From NCBI RefSeq assembly GCF_965208895.1, contig NZ_OZ242363.1, positions 3,844,001 to 3,908,000 of the forward strand: a stretch of DNA of 64,000 bases. The letters are read 5' to 3'. This document shows positions 43,379 through 51,465 of this stretch, piece by piece (positions within the stretch are counted from its first letter, which is position 1; each line of letters opens with the position of its first letter). This stretch comes from Poriferisodalis sp965208895. Lineage in GTDB: Bacteria > Actinomycetota > Acidimicrobiia > Acidimicrobiales > Poriferisodalaceae. Below the pieces are notes generated by a model. That model was not told the origin of the DNA, ran no database searches, and saw only the letters and a list, made by a program, of their open reading frames with translations. Both the position numbers and the translations under genes were made by a program.

Positions 43379-44818
43379 ATGCCTGCACACGATCCGAAGG
43401 CGATGGTGCAGAAGCTGTGGGACTTCTGTGACGTGCTGCGAGACGACGGCCTGTCCTACGGCGACTATCTGGAACAGCTCACCTACCTGCTGTTCTTGAA
43501 GATGGCCGATGAGCAGCACGTCATGCTCGGAGGCGACCGCATCGTTCCGGTCGAGCACGATTGGCAGTCGCTCCTGAGCCGCTCGGGTGCCGATCTTGAA
43601 GATCACTACAGCGAGTGCCTGTCGGCTCTGGGCATGAGCGAAGACATGCTCGGCGTGGTGTTCCACAAAGCCCGCAACCGCATCCAGACGCCCGCCAAGC
43701 TGGAACAGCTCATCAAGGACTTCATCGATCAGCACGAGTGGATGAGCTACGACGCAGATCTCAAGGGCGACGCGTACGAGGGCCTGATCGAGAAGACCGC
43801 CCAGGAGGGCGCCAGGGGAGCGGGCCAGTACTTCACGCCCCGGGCGCTCATCAACGCCATCGTCGACGTGATGGCGCCCGAGCCTGACCATCGCATCTGC
43901 GACCCCGCCTGCGGCACCGGCGGGTTCTTCTTGGGTGCGTACCGGTCGATTGTCGAGCGGTTCCCACGCCTGGAGCCCGGTCAGGTTGCTCACTTGCGCT
44001 CGGGTGCGTTCACGGGGTGGGAGATCGCCGACCTGCCTGCTCGTCTGTGCGCCATGAACATGTTGCTGCACGGCATCGAGAGTCCCGAGTCGGACTCGCC
44101 GATCGTCGTGGACGACGCCCTGCGGGACCCCCCAGGCAGACCCTTTGACATGGTGCTGACCAACCCGCCGTTCGGCCGGTCGTCGTCGGACAGCTACGAG
44201 CGGGAGGACTTCTGGGCGACGACCCGAAACAAGCAGCTCAACTTCGTCCAGCACGTGGTGAGCCTGCTGAAGATCGGCGGCGATGCAGCAGTGGTCGTGC
44301 CCGACAACGTGCTCTTCGAGGCGGGGGCCGGCGAGACGATCCGCCGCCGGCTGCTGCACGACTGCGAAATCCACACCCTGCTGCGGTTGCCGACCGGGAT
44401 CTTCTACGCCCAGGGCGTGAAGGCCAACGTACTGTTCTTCCGCCGTCGCGAGGGTGCCGAGGACCCGTGGACTCGCGAGCTGTGGGTGTACGACCTGCGC
44501 ACCAACAAGCACTTCACGCTCAAGCAGAACCCGCTCACGAGAGCCGACCTGGACGACTTCGTCGCCTGCTACCGGGCCGACGCGCGCCACAACCGTCAGG
44601 AATCCGAGCGGTTCAAGCACTATGCCTACGACGAGCTGATCGCCCGCGACAAGGTCAGCCTCGACCTGTTCTGGCTCCGAGACGAGAGCCTCGAAGACGC
44701 CGACAACCTGCCACCCCCCGATGTCCTCGCCGCCGAGATCGCCGAAGACCTCGAAGCCGCCCTGGCCGAGATCCAAGCCCTCGCCGAGAGTTTGGCGAGC
44801 ACTGCCGAACCCGAGTGA
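43379..44818 (+). CDS. hsdM: Type I restriction-modification system, N6-adenine methylase subunit
   Basis: Methylase subunit of full length (479 residues). The helical N-terminal domain (WDFCDVLRDDGLSYGDYLEQ; LTYLLFLKMADEQ) is followed by QYFTPRALINAIVDVM near 154, the SAM motif DPACGTGGFFLGAY near 175 and catalytic NPPFGRSSSD near 262; the C-terminal helix region that docks to HsdS is present. It is intact, unlike hsdR. It stands 940 bases beyond the hsdS-AlbA chain, separated by two minus-strand genes, so the locus order is disturbed. Confidence 0.94.
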   Translation: MPAHDPKAMVQKLWDFCDVLRDDGLSYGDYLEQLTYLLFLKMADEQHVMLGGDRIVPVEHDWQSLLSRSGADLEDHYSECLSALGMSEDMLGVVFHKARNRIQTPAKLEQLIKDFIDQHEWMSYDADLKGDAYEGLIEKTAQEGARGAGQYFTPRALINAIVDVMAPEPDHRICDPACGTGGFFLGAYRSIVERFPRLEPGQVAHLRSGAFTGWEIADLPARLCAMNMLLHGIESPESDSPIVVDDALRDPPGRPFDMVLTNPPFGRSSSDSYEREDFWATTRNKQLNFVQHVVSLLKIGGDAAVVVPDNVLFEAGAGETIRRRLLHDCEIHTLLRLPTGIFYAQGVKANVLFFRRREGAEDPWTRELWVYDLRTNKHFTLKQNPLTRADLDDFVACYRADARHNRQESERFKHYAYDELIARDKVSLDLFWLRDESLEDADNLPPPDVLAAEIAEDLEAALAEIQALAESLASTAEPE

Positions 44819-45022
44819 GCCGCCGTCGCGAGCGTGTCATGTGGCATGTATCGGGCGGAGGTAGCACCGTCGCCGGCAGTGGAACCCGCGTACTCTCGTC
44901 AGAGGTTCTTGTCACACCCCCGGTGCACTCTGGAGTTCGTGCACTTGCCGACGAGTCGCTGCGCTGAGCGACCCACATGTCGACGATTTGTCCGACCGTC
45001 TATCTGCCGAAGGGAGGGGTTC

Positions 45023-45817
45023 ATGAGTGAGCGCACCGGAATCGAGTGGACCGAGGCGACCTGGAACCCCACCACCGGTTGCGATCGGACATCTATCGGG
45101 TGCGACAACTGCTACGCGCTGACGCTGGCGAAGCGTCTCAAGGCGATGGGAAATCCGCGGTACGAGCGAGACGGCGATCCCGACCTCAGCGGCCCCGGTT
45201 TCGGTCTCACGCTGCACTACGACCTGCTCGACCGTCCGCGGCACTGGCGTCGACCGCGCCTGATCTTCGTCAACTCGATGAGCGACCTCTTCCATCCAGA
45301 GGTGCCGCTGAATTTCATCCAGAAAGTGTTCGCTGTGATGGCCGACACGCCCCAGCACACCTACCAGGTGCTCACCAAGCGGTCGAAGCGACTCGCTTCG
45401 GTGGCAGGTGATCTTGACTGGCCCTCGAACGTGTGGATGGGCGTCACCGTTGAGACACCGCGTTACGCCTTCCGGATCGATCATCTGCGCAAGGTTGACG
45501 CCGCGGTGCGCTTCATCAGCGCAGAACCACTCCTCGAGGCGCTGCCGAACCTGGACCTGACCAAGATTCACTGGCTCATCGCTGGAGGTGAGAGTGGTCC
45601 GCGCGCCCGACCGATGGAAGCCGATTGGGTCAGAGACCTGCGGGATCAGTGCGCAGACGCCGCCGTCGAGTTCTTCTTCAAGCAGTGGGGAGGCCGCACC
45701 CCCAAGGCTGGCGGCCGAGAACTCGATGGCTTGGCCTACGGTTCGATGCCTCAGAAGGAGTCGATGCTCAAGGAAGTCCCTGTCGAGATTGCCCGCTCTC
45801 TGGACACCGCGGCATGA
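45023..45817 (+). CDS. Phage Gp37/Gp68-type protein (DUF5131)
   Basis: A 264-residue protein of the family first named from mycobacteriophage Gp37/Gp68. Hallmarks are GIEWTEATWNPTTGC at the start, cysteines in IGCDNCYALTLAKRL, FVNSMSDLFHPEVPL near 85, VLTKRSKRL near 120, VWMGVTVET near 138 and WLIAGGESGPRARP near 185, then FFKQWGG. The Cys cluster and fold suggest a radical-SAM-like or iron-sulfur enzyme; family partners include three-Cys-motif proteins, absent here. AGGGAGGGG precedes ATG 45023. A phage or island origin is likely. Confidence 0.9.
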   Translation: MSERTGIEWTEATWNPTTGCDRTSIGCDNCYALTLAKRLKAMGNPRYERDGDPDLSGPGFGLTLHYDLLDRPRHWRRPRLIFVNSMSDLFHPEVPLNFIQKVFAVMADTPQHTYQVLTKRSKRLASVAGDLDWPSNVWMGVTVETPRYAFRIDHLRKVDAAVRFISAEPLLEALPNLDLTKIHWLIAGGESGPRARPMEADWVRDLRDQCADAAVEFFFKQWGGRTPKAGGRELDGLAYGSMPQKESMLKEVPVEIARSLDTAA

Positions 45818-45869
45818 CATCAACGACTTGGACAATTCCAGAACACACTCGCGCCAAGCATCGGCGGAC

Positions 45870-45936
45870 TCCACCGGTGGTTGCGAGTGATCGGTCATGA
45901 TGACCGGTTGTTCAACACAGCAACCACCAGTGGAGG
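45870..45936. repeat. Large inverted repeat with nested palindrome
   Basis: CTCCACCGGTGGTTGC (45870-45885) pairs with 45921-45936 with a single mismatch across 35 bases, and the loop holds the palindrome CGGTCATGATGACCG (45893-45907). It lies between the DUF5131 gene and mazF. It looks like an IS-end remnant, a recombination site or a large operator; no transposase is near. Confidence 0.7.
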
Positions 45937-45990
45937 TGTCCAGTATGGCAGCGAGGCCGAGCGCATCTTCAGATTCCGGGACGGGGCGCA

Positions 45991-46314
45991 TCAGTACGCG
46001 ATGTCGAGGGCGTAGCGGAGTGCCTGATCGAGTCGTGCCCGTTTGAGGGCACCGAGTCGGCCGACTGGTTCAGGGTCGAGGCGCGCAATCGGCACGGTCA
46101 CGATGTTGTCGCAGCTGATGACGCACATCGCTGGCAATCCCTCATCGACGCCGATCTCCACCTCCGAGCGGATGCCGCGCATCGTGCGAGTGATCGGAGC
46201 GCAAGTGATTGCTGTCAGCACCGAAGCCGCCGCGTCCCTCGTCAGCACGCACAGGGGTCGTCGCCCGCCGGGCTCCCCGAGATCACCCCAATAGATCTCG
46301 TTGCGCGCTACCAC
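45991..46314 (-). CDS. mazF: MazF/PemK-family toxin
   Basis: A 107-residue endoribonuclease toxin. Family features: EIYWGDLGEPGGRRPLCVLT at the N-terminus (the WxxL/RPxxVL motif), APITRTMRGIRSEVEI near 40, and CVISCDNIVTVPIARLDPEP near 65 (the D-x-I-x-T-V motif), ending ALKRARLDQALRYALDIAY. It follows its antitoxin on the minus strand, overlapping it by 7 bases. Two broken relatives lie at 46612 and 48231, so the toxin family has duplicated here. Confidence 0.92.
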   Translation of the reverse strand: MVARNEIYWGDLGEPGGRRPLCVLTRDAAASVLTAITCAPITRTMRGIRSEVEIGVDEGLPAMCVISCDNIVTVPIARLDPEPVGRLGALKRARLDQALRYALDIAY

Positions 46315-46559
46315 GGCGGCGCTGTCTCGGCCGCCAATCGTGCTGCCGCCTCGACGAACGCCGGATCCTGCGGCTGGCGGCGATATGCAGCATCGAGCTC
46401 GGCATCGGCCGCGGCCAGATCGGTGGCTTCGATCACAGCTCGTGCACCGCGACGAAGCAACGCGGACCTGTTCGTTCCCTCAGCTGCTGCGATCGCCGCA
46501 AGTCGTTCGATGAGTTCGTCGTCGAGCTGAACCAGTACTTCACGCCGAGCCATAGTCAT
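46308..46559 (-). CDS. Ribbon-helix-helix antitoxin of the MazF pair
   Basis: An 83-residue protein. MARREVLVQLDDELIERLAA then AAEGTNRSALLRRGARAVIE form a ribbon-helix-helix DNA-binding fold (CopG/MetJ-like), and the C-terminal PQDPAFVEAAARLAAE-like tail would wrap the toxin. Two in-frame ATGs (46559 and 46553) are possible. No Shine-Dalgarno is seen; TATGAT lies 7 bases before the first ATG, so the message may be leaderless and self-regulated at the CATATG pair. Confidence 0.88.
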   Translation of the reverse strand: MTMARREVLVQLDDELIERLAAIAAAEGTNRSALLRRGARAVIEATDLAAADAELDAAYRRQPQDPAFVEAAARLAAETAPPW

Positions 46560-46574
46560 ATGCTAAATCATATG
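46557..46574 (-). promoter_or_regulatory. Candidate operator/promoter of the mazF pair
   Basis: CATATG occurs at 46557-46562 and 46569-46574 with a 6-base AT-rich spacer, spanning the antitoxin start and a TATGAT -10-like box on the minus strand. Paired short palindromes are the usual binding sites of ribbon-helix-helix antitoxins, so autoregulation is likely. Confidence 0.5.
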
Positions 46575-46611
46575 GTGATGGAGGCGAACCAGATCTCCGG
46601 CGTCGCGGTTC

Positions 46612-46890
46612 TCAGTTGTTCGCCGGCCGTTGCAACGTGGCGGGCACGACGGCTAGATGTTCGGCCACTGCTCCGTCGTGGAGGCGGCGATCCCATACCG
46701 CGACCACCAAGTCGGCGGTGTCGAGCACCAGCGCACTTGCCAGATGGACGGCGTCGGCTCCGCGCAGTCTGTGGCGCCGCGCGAGCAGGCTGGCGGACTG
46801 TTCGGTGCCGAGCTGGCCCGTGGGAGTTGCATCGAGGCGAGTGACCGGCACGGTAACGATGTCGTCGCAGTTGATAACGCATGGCCGCGA
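46612..46890 (-). pseudogene. Chimeric toxin remnant: MazF core joined to the C-terminus of a PIN-domain (VapC) toxin
   Basis: Reading toward the stop at 46612, the frame first gives RPCVINCDDIVTVPVTRLDA and TPTGQLG, the MazF core found in the intact toxin at 45991 (CVISCDNIVTVPIARLD), and then, without a stop, HRLRGADAVHLASALVLDTA and DLVVAVWDRRLHDGAVAEHL, the final helix-strand of PIN-domain toxins with the conserved R-x-x-D-A-x-H-L and W-D. Neither part is complete. It is a fusion of two toxin fragments made by deletion. Confidence 0.82.
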
Positions 46891-46935
46891 GCGACGAGTT
46901 CGGCATCGGCGGGGCGCTGGTACGTTGCCGGCCAT

Positions 46936-48189
46936 ATGACTCAAGACGACGTCACGCTTGCGTCCATGGGAGAGCGATACACCCGGCCTGACTGGGTGCG
47001 GCGCATCATCCTCATGGGCGACTCGATCGGGGGTCGGCCCCAGGATCTCGTGCCTATCGATGCCAGTGAGCTGCTGAAGCTGGCAACCGCCTCCGTCGGC
47101 GGCATGCCTGTCGGCGACTTGGGAGATCCGGGCTGGCAGCAACGCTTCGAGTCTCTGGCTGCCGATCTGGACGCCTCGCCGATGCACTTGCTCGGCCGGC
47201 TGATGACCAAGCAGGAGCTGCTGCGCTCGCTGCGCACCCGCCTTCTGCTCACCGCAGCCATCGACGCCACTCCCGCCATCACCGCAGAGCCCGTGGCGTC
47301 ACCGGCGATCATCGCCGGCCCCGCTCGCTCGGGCACGACGATCCTGTTTGAGCTCCTCGACCTGCATCCCGACCTGCGAGCCCCGCTCGGCGCCGAGGCG
47401 CTCCACCCGGTGCCGCTGCCCGAATCTGGCCTCGCCGATCGGCGCGAGATGGGCGAGTGCGAGCAGGAGTTCTGGGCCGACATCCAGCCCGAGTTCCTGG
47501 CCATGCACGAATTCCGGGCCGACCTGCCCGTCGAGTGCATCACGCTCACCACCGGCAGCTTCGCCGGCTACCACTGGAGCATGATTGCCCCGCTGACCGG
47601 GTGGGTTCCCGACCTCGACGTGAACTTCAGCTACGAGCGACAGATTCTCCAGGTGCTCCAGCACGGCGCGGGTCCCACCCGATGGGTGCTCAAGACGCCC
47701 GGCCACCTCTTCGTGCTGCCGCAGCTGTTCGCCGCCTTCGGCGACGCCTGGGTGATCCAGACCCACCGCGACCCGGCGCGCACCATGGCTTCCACTGCCA
47801 GCATTACGACCTTGGTCCACTGGATGCGCTTTTCCGATGTGGACGTCGGCGGGTACGCCCAATTCGTGCACGATGCCTTCGCCTTCGCCCTCAACGACTC
47901 GGTGAACCTGCGGACCACCGGCGTCGTGCCAAATGAGCGCTTCGTGGACGTCCGCTACACCCAGCTGGTGAGCGACCCCGTCGGAGCGCTGGGCACCGCC
48001 CTCGAGCAGATGGGCCTGCCGATGACCGATGCCTACGCCAAAGCCGTGCGTGACTACCTGGCGCACAAGCCCAAGGGCAAGTACGGCACTCATCGCTACC
48101 AGCCCGAGGACTGGGGATTCACTGCGCAGGGCATTCGTGCCGCCACAAAGCAGTACATCGAACACTTCGACCTGCCCCCAGAAGGCTGA
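46936..48189 (+). CDS. Sulfotransferase-family protein
   Basis: A 417-residue PAPS-dependent sulfotransferase of the actinobacterial Sulfotransfer_3 type. The 5'-phosphosulfate loop is IIAGPARSGTTILFELLDLH near 126; the 3'-phosphate motif is WVIQTHRDPARTMASTASIT near 270; GKYGTHRYQPEDWGF near the C-terminus is typical of this subgroup. ATG 46936 is where homology begins; the frame is open further upstream across the toxin remnant without homology. Its borders coincide with MazF-derived debris on both sides, suggesting it came in or was moved with that DNA. Confidence 0.87.
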   Translation: MTQDDVTLASMGERYTRPDWVRRIILMGDSIGGRPQDLVPIDASELLKLATASVGGMPVGDLGDPGWQQRFESLAADLDASPMHLLGRLMTKQELLRSLRTRLLLTAAIDATPAITAEPVASPAIIAGPARSGTTILFELLDLHPDLRAPLGAEALHPVPLPESGLADRREMGECEQEFWADIQPEFLAMHEFRADLPVECITLTTGSFAGYHWSMIAPLTGWVPDLDVNFSYERQILQVLQHGAGPTRWVLKTPGHLFVLPQLFAAFGDAWVIQTHRDPARTMASTASITTLVHWMRFSDVDVGGYAQFVHDAFAFALNDSVNLRTTGVVPNERFVDVRYTQLVSDPVGALGTALEQMGLPMTDAYAKAVRDYLAHKPKGKYGTHRYQPEDWGFTAQGIRAATKQYIEHFDLPPEG

Positions 48190-48230
48190 GCCGAGCTCGT
48201 CCCCCTTGCCGAGGATCGGGAGCGGGCCCG

Positions 48231-48340
48231 TCAGTAGACGATGTTGAGTGCGTAACGGAGCGCTCGGTCGAGGACCACCCGCTTGAGCGGGTCGAGGCGG
48301 CCGCCCGCCGCGTATCGAGGGCGCCGATCGGCACGCTGAC
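48231..48340 (-). pseudogene. C-terminal remnant of a MazF-family toxin
   Basis: On the minus strand the piece reads VPIGALDTRR, then after a frameshift RLDPLKRVVLDRALRYALNIVY followed by TGA (last two letters here adjacent to 48231). The intact MazF at 45991 ends with LGALKRARLDQALRYALDIAY. It is the tail of a third MazF-type gene, lying just after the sulfotransferase stop. Confidence 0.8.
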
Positions 48341-48362
48341 CGGCCGGATCTGCGGCCGGGCG

Positions 48363-49214
48363 TCAGTCGGCGAAGGTGTCGAGGAGGTGCTGATTGCGCT
48401 CCACGAAGCGTTGATGCCGCTCGGCCCCGTCGGGTGCGCCGAAGACGGTCCGCTCCACACCGAGTTGCCGATACAGCTCCAGCTTCTCTTCAGTCGGCCG
48501 GCTGAAGCAATACATCGAGATCGGCACGCTGTCGGGATCTCGCCCGTAGGACTCCACAGCGGACCGGAAGCGATCGACGGCCTTGCGCGGATCGCCCAAG
48601 AAGTCGTCGAGCGGGCACCACCCGTCGGCATATTCCGCCGCGTGCTGCATGCCAATCCGTCCCTGGCAGCCCATCAGCACCGGTGGCCCCGGCTGCTGGA
48701 CCGGTTTGGGGTACACCCACGACGGCTCGATGTGCACATGTGTGCCCGAGTAGCCCGCCTCGTGCTGGCTCCATTGGCCGCGCAGCGCCTCGATCGTCTC
48801 GCGCATGGCCACGTACCGCTGCGCCCACGGCACCGCCGACACATTGGCCAGCTCCTCTCGATTCCAGCCGACGCCCACGCCAAACAGGAACCGCCCGTCG
48901 GACACCTCGTCCAGCGTCGCCACGCTCTTCGCCAGGTCAAGCACCTCGTGCTCGAGCACCAGGCACACGCCGGTCACCAGCTTGATCCTCGACGTCACAG
49001 CCGCCGCCGCGCCCAGCGAGGTGAACGGGTCGCGCATGTGCCAGTAGAGCTGTGGCAGCTCGATTCCGGCCGGGTGCGGCGTTTCGCGGCTTGCCGGAAT
49101 GTGGCTGTGCTCGCCCACCCACAGCGAGTCATAGCCGCGCTGTTCGGCCTCGACCGCCATGTCGGTCGTGCGGTGCCCGTAGTCGCTGTTCGGTGTTGCC
49201 AGCCCGATCTTCAT
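48363..49214 (-). CDS. LLM-class F420-dependent oxidoreductase
   Basis: Luciferase-like monooxygenase fold, 283 residues, of the F420-dependent TIGR03619-type group common in actinomycetes. Signatures are MKIGLATPNSDYGHRTTDMA, RGYDSLWVGEHSHIPASRE near 27, RIKLVTGVCLVLEHEVLDLA near 77 and KSVATLDEVSDGRFLFGVGV then GWNREEL near 98-120. It reduces or oxidises an unknown substrate with F420H2. The CofC gene at 28705 makes F420 use plausible. The next gene upstream on the same strand encodes an acyl-CoA dehydrogenase 55 bases away, a likely operon partner. Confidence 0.9.
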   Translation of the reverse strand: MKIGLATPNSDYGHRTTDMAVEAEQRGYDSLWVGEHSHIPASRETPHPAGIELPQLYWHMRDPFTSLGAAAAVTSRIKLVTGVCLVLEHEVLDLAKSVATLDEVSDGRFLFGVGVGWNREELANVSAVPWAQRYVAMRETIEALRGQWSQHEAGYSGTHVHIEPSWVYPKPVQQPGPPVLMGCQGRIGMQHAAEYADGWCPLDDFLGDPRKAVDRFRSAVESYGRDPDSVPISMYCFSRPTEEKLELYRQLGVERTVFGAPDGAERHQRFVERNQHLLDTFAD

Positions 49215-49269
49215 GCGCTTGCGCCTTCCCGTCGATGAGCCCTGAGGCCCCGCCGACCGCCGAATTCGG

Positions 49270-50553
49270 TCACTCAGCGCGCTGGGTGCCGACTTTCAGG
49301 TCGCGGAACGGGCTCGTGGTGTCGATGCCGGGTTCCTTGGGCAGACCGAGCACACGCTCGCCGACGATGTTGCGCATGACTTCGTCGGAGCCGCCGGCAA
49401 TGCGCATGGCCGGGAAGCCCAGCACGAAGCCGGCCCACGAGAACGTGCCCCATTCGCCCGAGTCCGCCACCAGCCTCGGCCCGATCGTGTCGGCTACGAA
49501 CTCGCAGGTGGCGTTCATCTGGCGGATCAGCCCCATCTTCGACAGCGACATCTCCGGCCCGGGCGTGCGGCCGGCCCGCAGTGAATCCATGGTGCGCTGG
49601 TTCGACCAGCCGAGCACCTTGCCGTGGGTGTAGATCTCGGCGAGCTTCTGGCGGGACAGCGCGTCGGCGTTCAGGCCGTAGTGATTGGCCATCGCCGCCA
49701 GCTTGGTGAAGCTGCCGCCGCCGGTGCCGCCCCCTGAGCCGCCGCCGATCGCCGCTCGCTCATTCATCAGTGTGGTGAGCGCCACGCCCCAGCCCTGGTT
49801 CACATCGCCGAGGCGGTGCGAATCGGGCACTCGCACGTCGGTGAAGTACACCTCGTTGAAATTTGCCCCGCCGGTCATCTGGCGCAGCGGCCGCACTTCC
49901 ACGCCGGGGGCCTTCATGTCCACGAGGAACCCGGTCAGGCCCTGGTGCTTGGGCTGGTCGAAGTCGGACCGGGCGATCACCTCGCCGATGTCGGAGTAGT
50001 GCGCGCCCGAAGTCCACACTTTCTGGCCGTTGAGGATCCACTCCTCGCCGTCGCGCTCGGCTCGCATCTGCAGGCTGGCGAGGTCTGAACCGGCGCCCGG
50101 CTCGGAGAACAGCTGGCAACCCACGATGTCGGCCCGGTACATCTGAGGCAGCACGTCGGCGGACACCTCGGGGCTGGCGTGGGCCAAGATGGTGGGTGCC
50201 ACCATGCCCAGGCCGATGCCGAAGAATCCGCCGTCGGGCGTGTCGAACTGGCTCTCGAGCTGGCCCCAGACGCGCTCGTACTTGCGGGGCATGCCGCTGC
50301 CGCCCAGCTCGGTCGGCCCACTGATCCAGCCGAAACCGGCGTCGTACTTGGTGGCCCGCCATTCCTTCGACGCCTCGAGTTCCTGCATCTCGCGCTCGCG
50401 GTCGACTTCTTCGAAGAGCGCCGCATTGTCGGGGCCCTCGCCCCACACGAACTCGCGCCGTTCGGCCTTGCGCTTGGCGTTGGCCTCCAAGAACTCCAGC
50501 GCCTCAGCGGCAAACTGCTCCTCGGTGATCTCAGCGGTGTCGGCAGCGGCCAT
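49270..50553 (-). CDS. Acyl-CoA dehydrogenase family protein (FadE-like)
   Basis: A 427-residue flavoenzyme. Visible signatures are GCQLFSEPGAGSDLASLQMR near 140, RDGEEWILNGQKVWTSGAHY near 162, TGGANFNEVYFTDVRVPDSH near 225 and the terminal IAGGSDEVMRNIVGERVLGL, which is typical of the actinobacterial FadE class acting on sterol or long-chain acyl-CoA. ATG 50553 has CAGGAG upstream on the minus strand; a longer frame adds 23 residues without homology. A Gly/Ser run near 270 is unusual. It probably shares a transcript with the LLM oxidoreductase. Confidence 0.92.
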   Translation of the reverse strand: MAAADTAEITEEQFAAEALEFLEANAKRKAERREFVWGEGPDNAALFEEVDREREMQELEASKEWRATKYDAGFGWISGPTELGGSGMPRKYERVWGQLESQFDTPDGGFFGIGLGMVAPTILAHASPEVSADVLPQMYRADIVGCQLFSEPGAGSDLASLQMRAERDGEEWILNGQKVWTSGAHYSDIGEVIARSDFDQPKHQGLTGFLVDMKAPGVEVRPLRQMTGGANFNEVYFTDVRVPDSHRLGDVNQGWGVALTTLMNERAAIGGGSGGGTGGGSFTKLAAMANHYGLNADALSRQKLAEIYTHGKVLGWSNQRTMDSLRAGRTPGPEMSLSKMGLIRQMNATCEFVADTIGPRLVADSGEWGTFSWAGFVLGFPAMRIAGGSDEVMRNIVGERVLGLPKEPGIDTTSPFRDLKVGTQRAE

Positions 50554-50643
50554 GTCGGGCTCCTGATGGTGGGGAGGACTGTGGGGAAGTCCGGCGGACA
50601 AGCAGCCCCAAGCTAGCGACATATCTCGCTACGCTCATCGGCC

Positions 50644-50934
50644 ATGGGTCAGCCCGTCCGTGTAGCAGAACGACCGTCGTCCGTCCGTGCGGGCACCGTT
50701 CAATTCGAGACGAACCGTCCGCTGACCGGGGCGGGCCATCGCTACTACAACAGTGCGGACGATGCGGCCAGCGCCGAGGACCCGGCCGACCTGCTGGCAT
50801 GGCGCCTGTTCCAGCGGGGCGGCGTCGACCACATCCACGTGTACGGCAACGTGGCCACCATCGACCTTTCTCGGGGTCATACCTCTGACGGCATCGCCGA
50901 GATCATCGAAGAGCTGTTCGCTCACTACCGCTAG
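50644..50934 (+). CDS. Nfu/NifU N-terminal-domain-like small protein
   Basis: A 96-residue protein. GTVQFETNRPLTGAGHRYYN, ADLLAWRLFQRGGVDHIHVY then GNVATIDLS resemble the N-terminal scaffold domain of Nfu proteins, which in full-length proteins precedes a Cys-x2-Cys cluster domain. That cluster domain is absent, so this is a stand-alone version of unknown role, perhaps in iron-sulfur handling. It is divergent from the acyl-CoA dehydrogenase. Its stop codon touches the 33-bp repeat array. Confidence 0.65.
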   Translation: MGQPVRVAERPSSVRAGTVQFETNRPLTGAGHRYYNSADDAASAEDPADLLAWRLFQRGGVDHIHVYGNVATIDLSRGHTSDGIAEIIEELFAHYR

Positions 50935-51030
50935 CTCGCTGGCGGTAGCGACAAGCACGGCCGCTGGCTCGCTGGCGGTAGCGACAAGCACGGCCGCTGG
51001 CTCGCTGGCGGTAGCGACAAGCACGGCCGC
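50934..51030 (+). repeat. 33-bp tandem repeat, almost three perfect units
   Basis: Units at 50934, 50967 and 51000 (the last is 31 bases) are identical through 31 bases and begin GCTCGCTGGCGGTAGCGACA. They follow the stop of the Nfu-like gene and precede the cupin gene by 42 bases. There are no spacers, so this is not CRISPR. The perfection suggests recent amplification and possible length variation. Confidence 0.92.
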
Positions 51031-51072
51031 CACGCGTACCGGCATCGTCACTTCAGGGCTACCGTTGCGCCC

Positions 51073-51339
51073 ATGACCGAAGACGAGTTTCGTTCCGAGC
51101 TCACTGCGCGGGGCTATGGCGAGCCCCGAGACGCGGTGTTCGCGCCCGATGCCGACGGGGAGCTTCACAGCCACGATTTCTCGGCGATGGCCATGGTGAC
51201 CGAGGGCGAGTTCCGGCTGGGGCTCACTGATGAGACCCGGGTCATGGCCGTGGGGGACTGGTGCGAGGTTCCCGCTGGCATGCTGCACAGCGAGCAGGCT
51301 GGCCCGATCGGCGCCACCCTGCTCGTCGGGACGAAGTAG
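51073..51339 (+). CDS. Single-domain cupin protein
   Basis: An 88-residue beta-barrel of the cupin fold. ELHSHDFSAMAMVTEGEFRL near 30 is motif 1 with His ligands and Glu, and GDWCEVPAGMLHSEQAGPIG near 62 is motif 2 with the final His. Small cupins of this kind bind a metal and serve as dioxygenases, isomerases or sensors; the sequence does not say which. It stands alone between the 33-bp repeats and the ImuB remnant. Confidence 0.85.
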   Translation: MTEDEFRSELTARGYGEPRDAVFAPDADGELHSHDFSAMAMVTEGEFRLGLTDETRVMAVGDWCEVPAGMLHSEQAGPIGATLLVGTK

Positions 51340-51421
51340 CTCGACGCAGCGCGACTCCTGGCCGAAGCGTCGCCTTTGCCGCAGACGCTTCAGGCGAAGC
51401 ACGAATACAGACGACAGCAAG

Positions 51422-51435
51422 TAAACATTCGTTTG
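51422..51435 (+). promoter_or_regulatory. LexA-box-like site before the ImuB remnant
   Basis: TAAACATTCGTTTG matches 11 of 14 positions of the actinobacterial SOS box as I recall it (CGAACRNRYGTTYG). It lies 31 bases before the remnant of ImuB, a gene normally under LexA control. A second ATTGTTCG half-site follows at 51443. Confidence 0.5.
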
Positions 51436-51465
51436 TGAAGACAATTGTTCGTCTAGCCTGTCGCG

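Noticed and set aside
50934..51030. CRISPR array
   Set aside because: The repeats abut with no spacers and no cas genes are present in the window.
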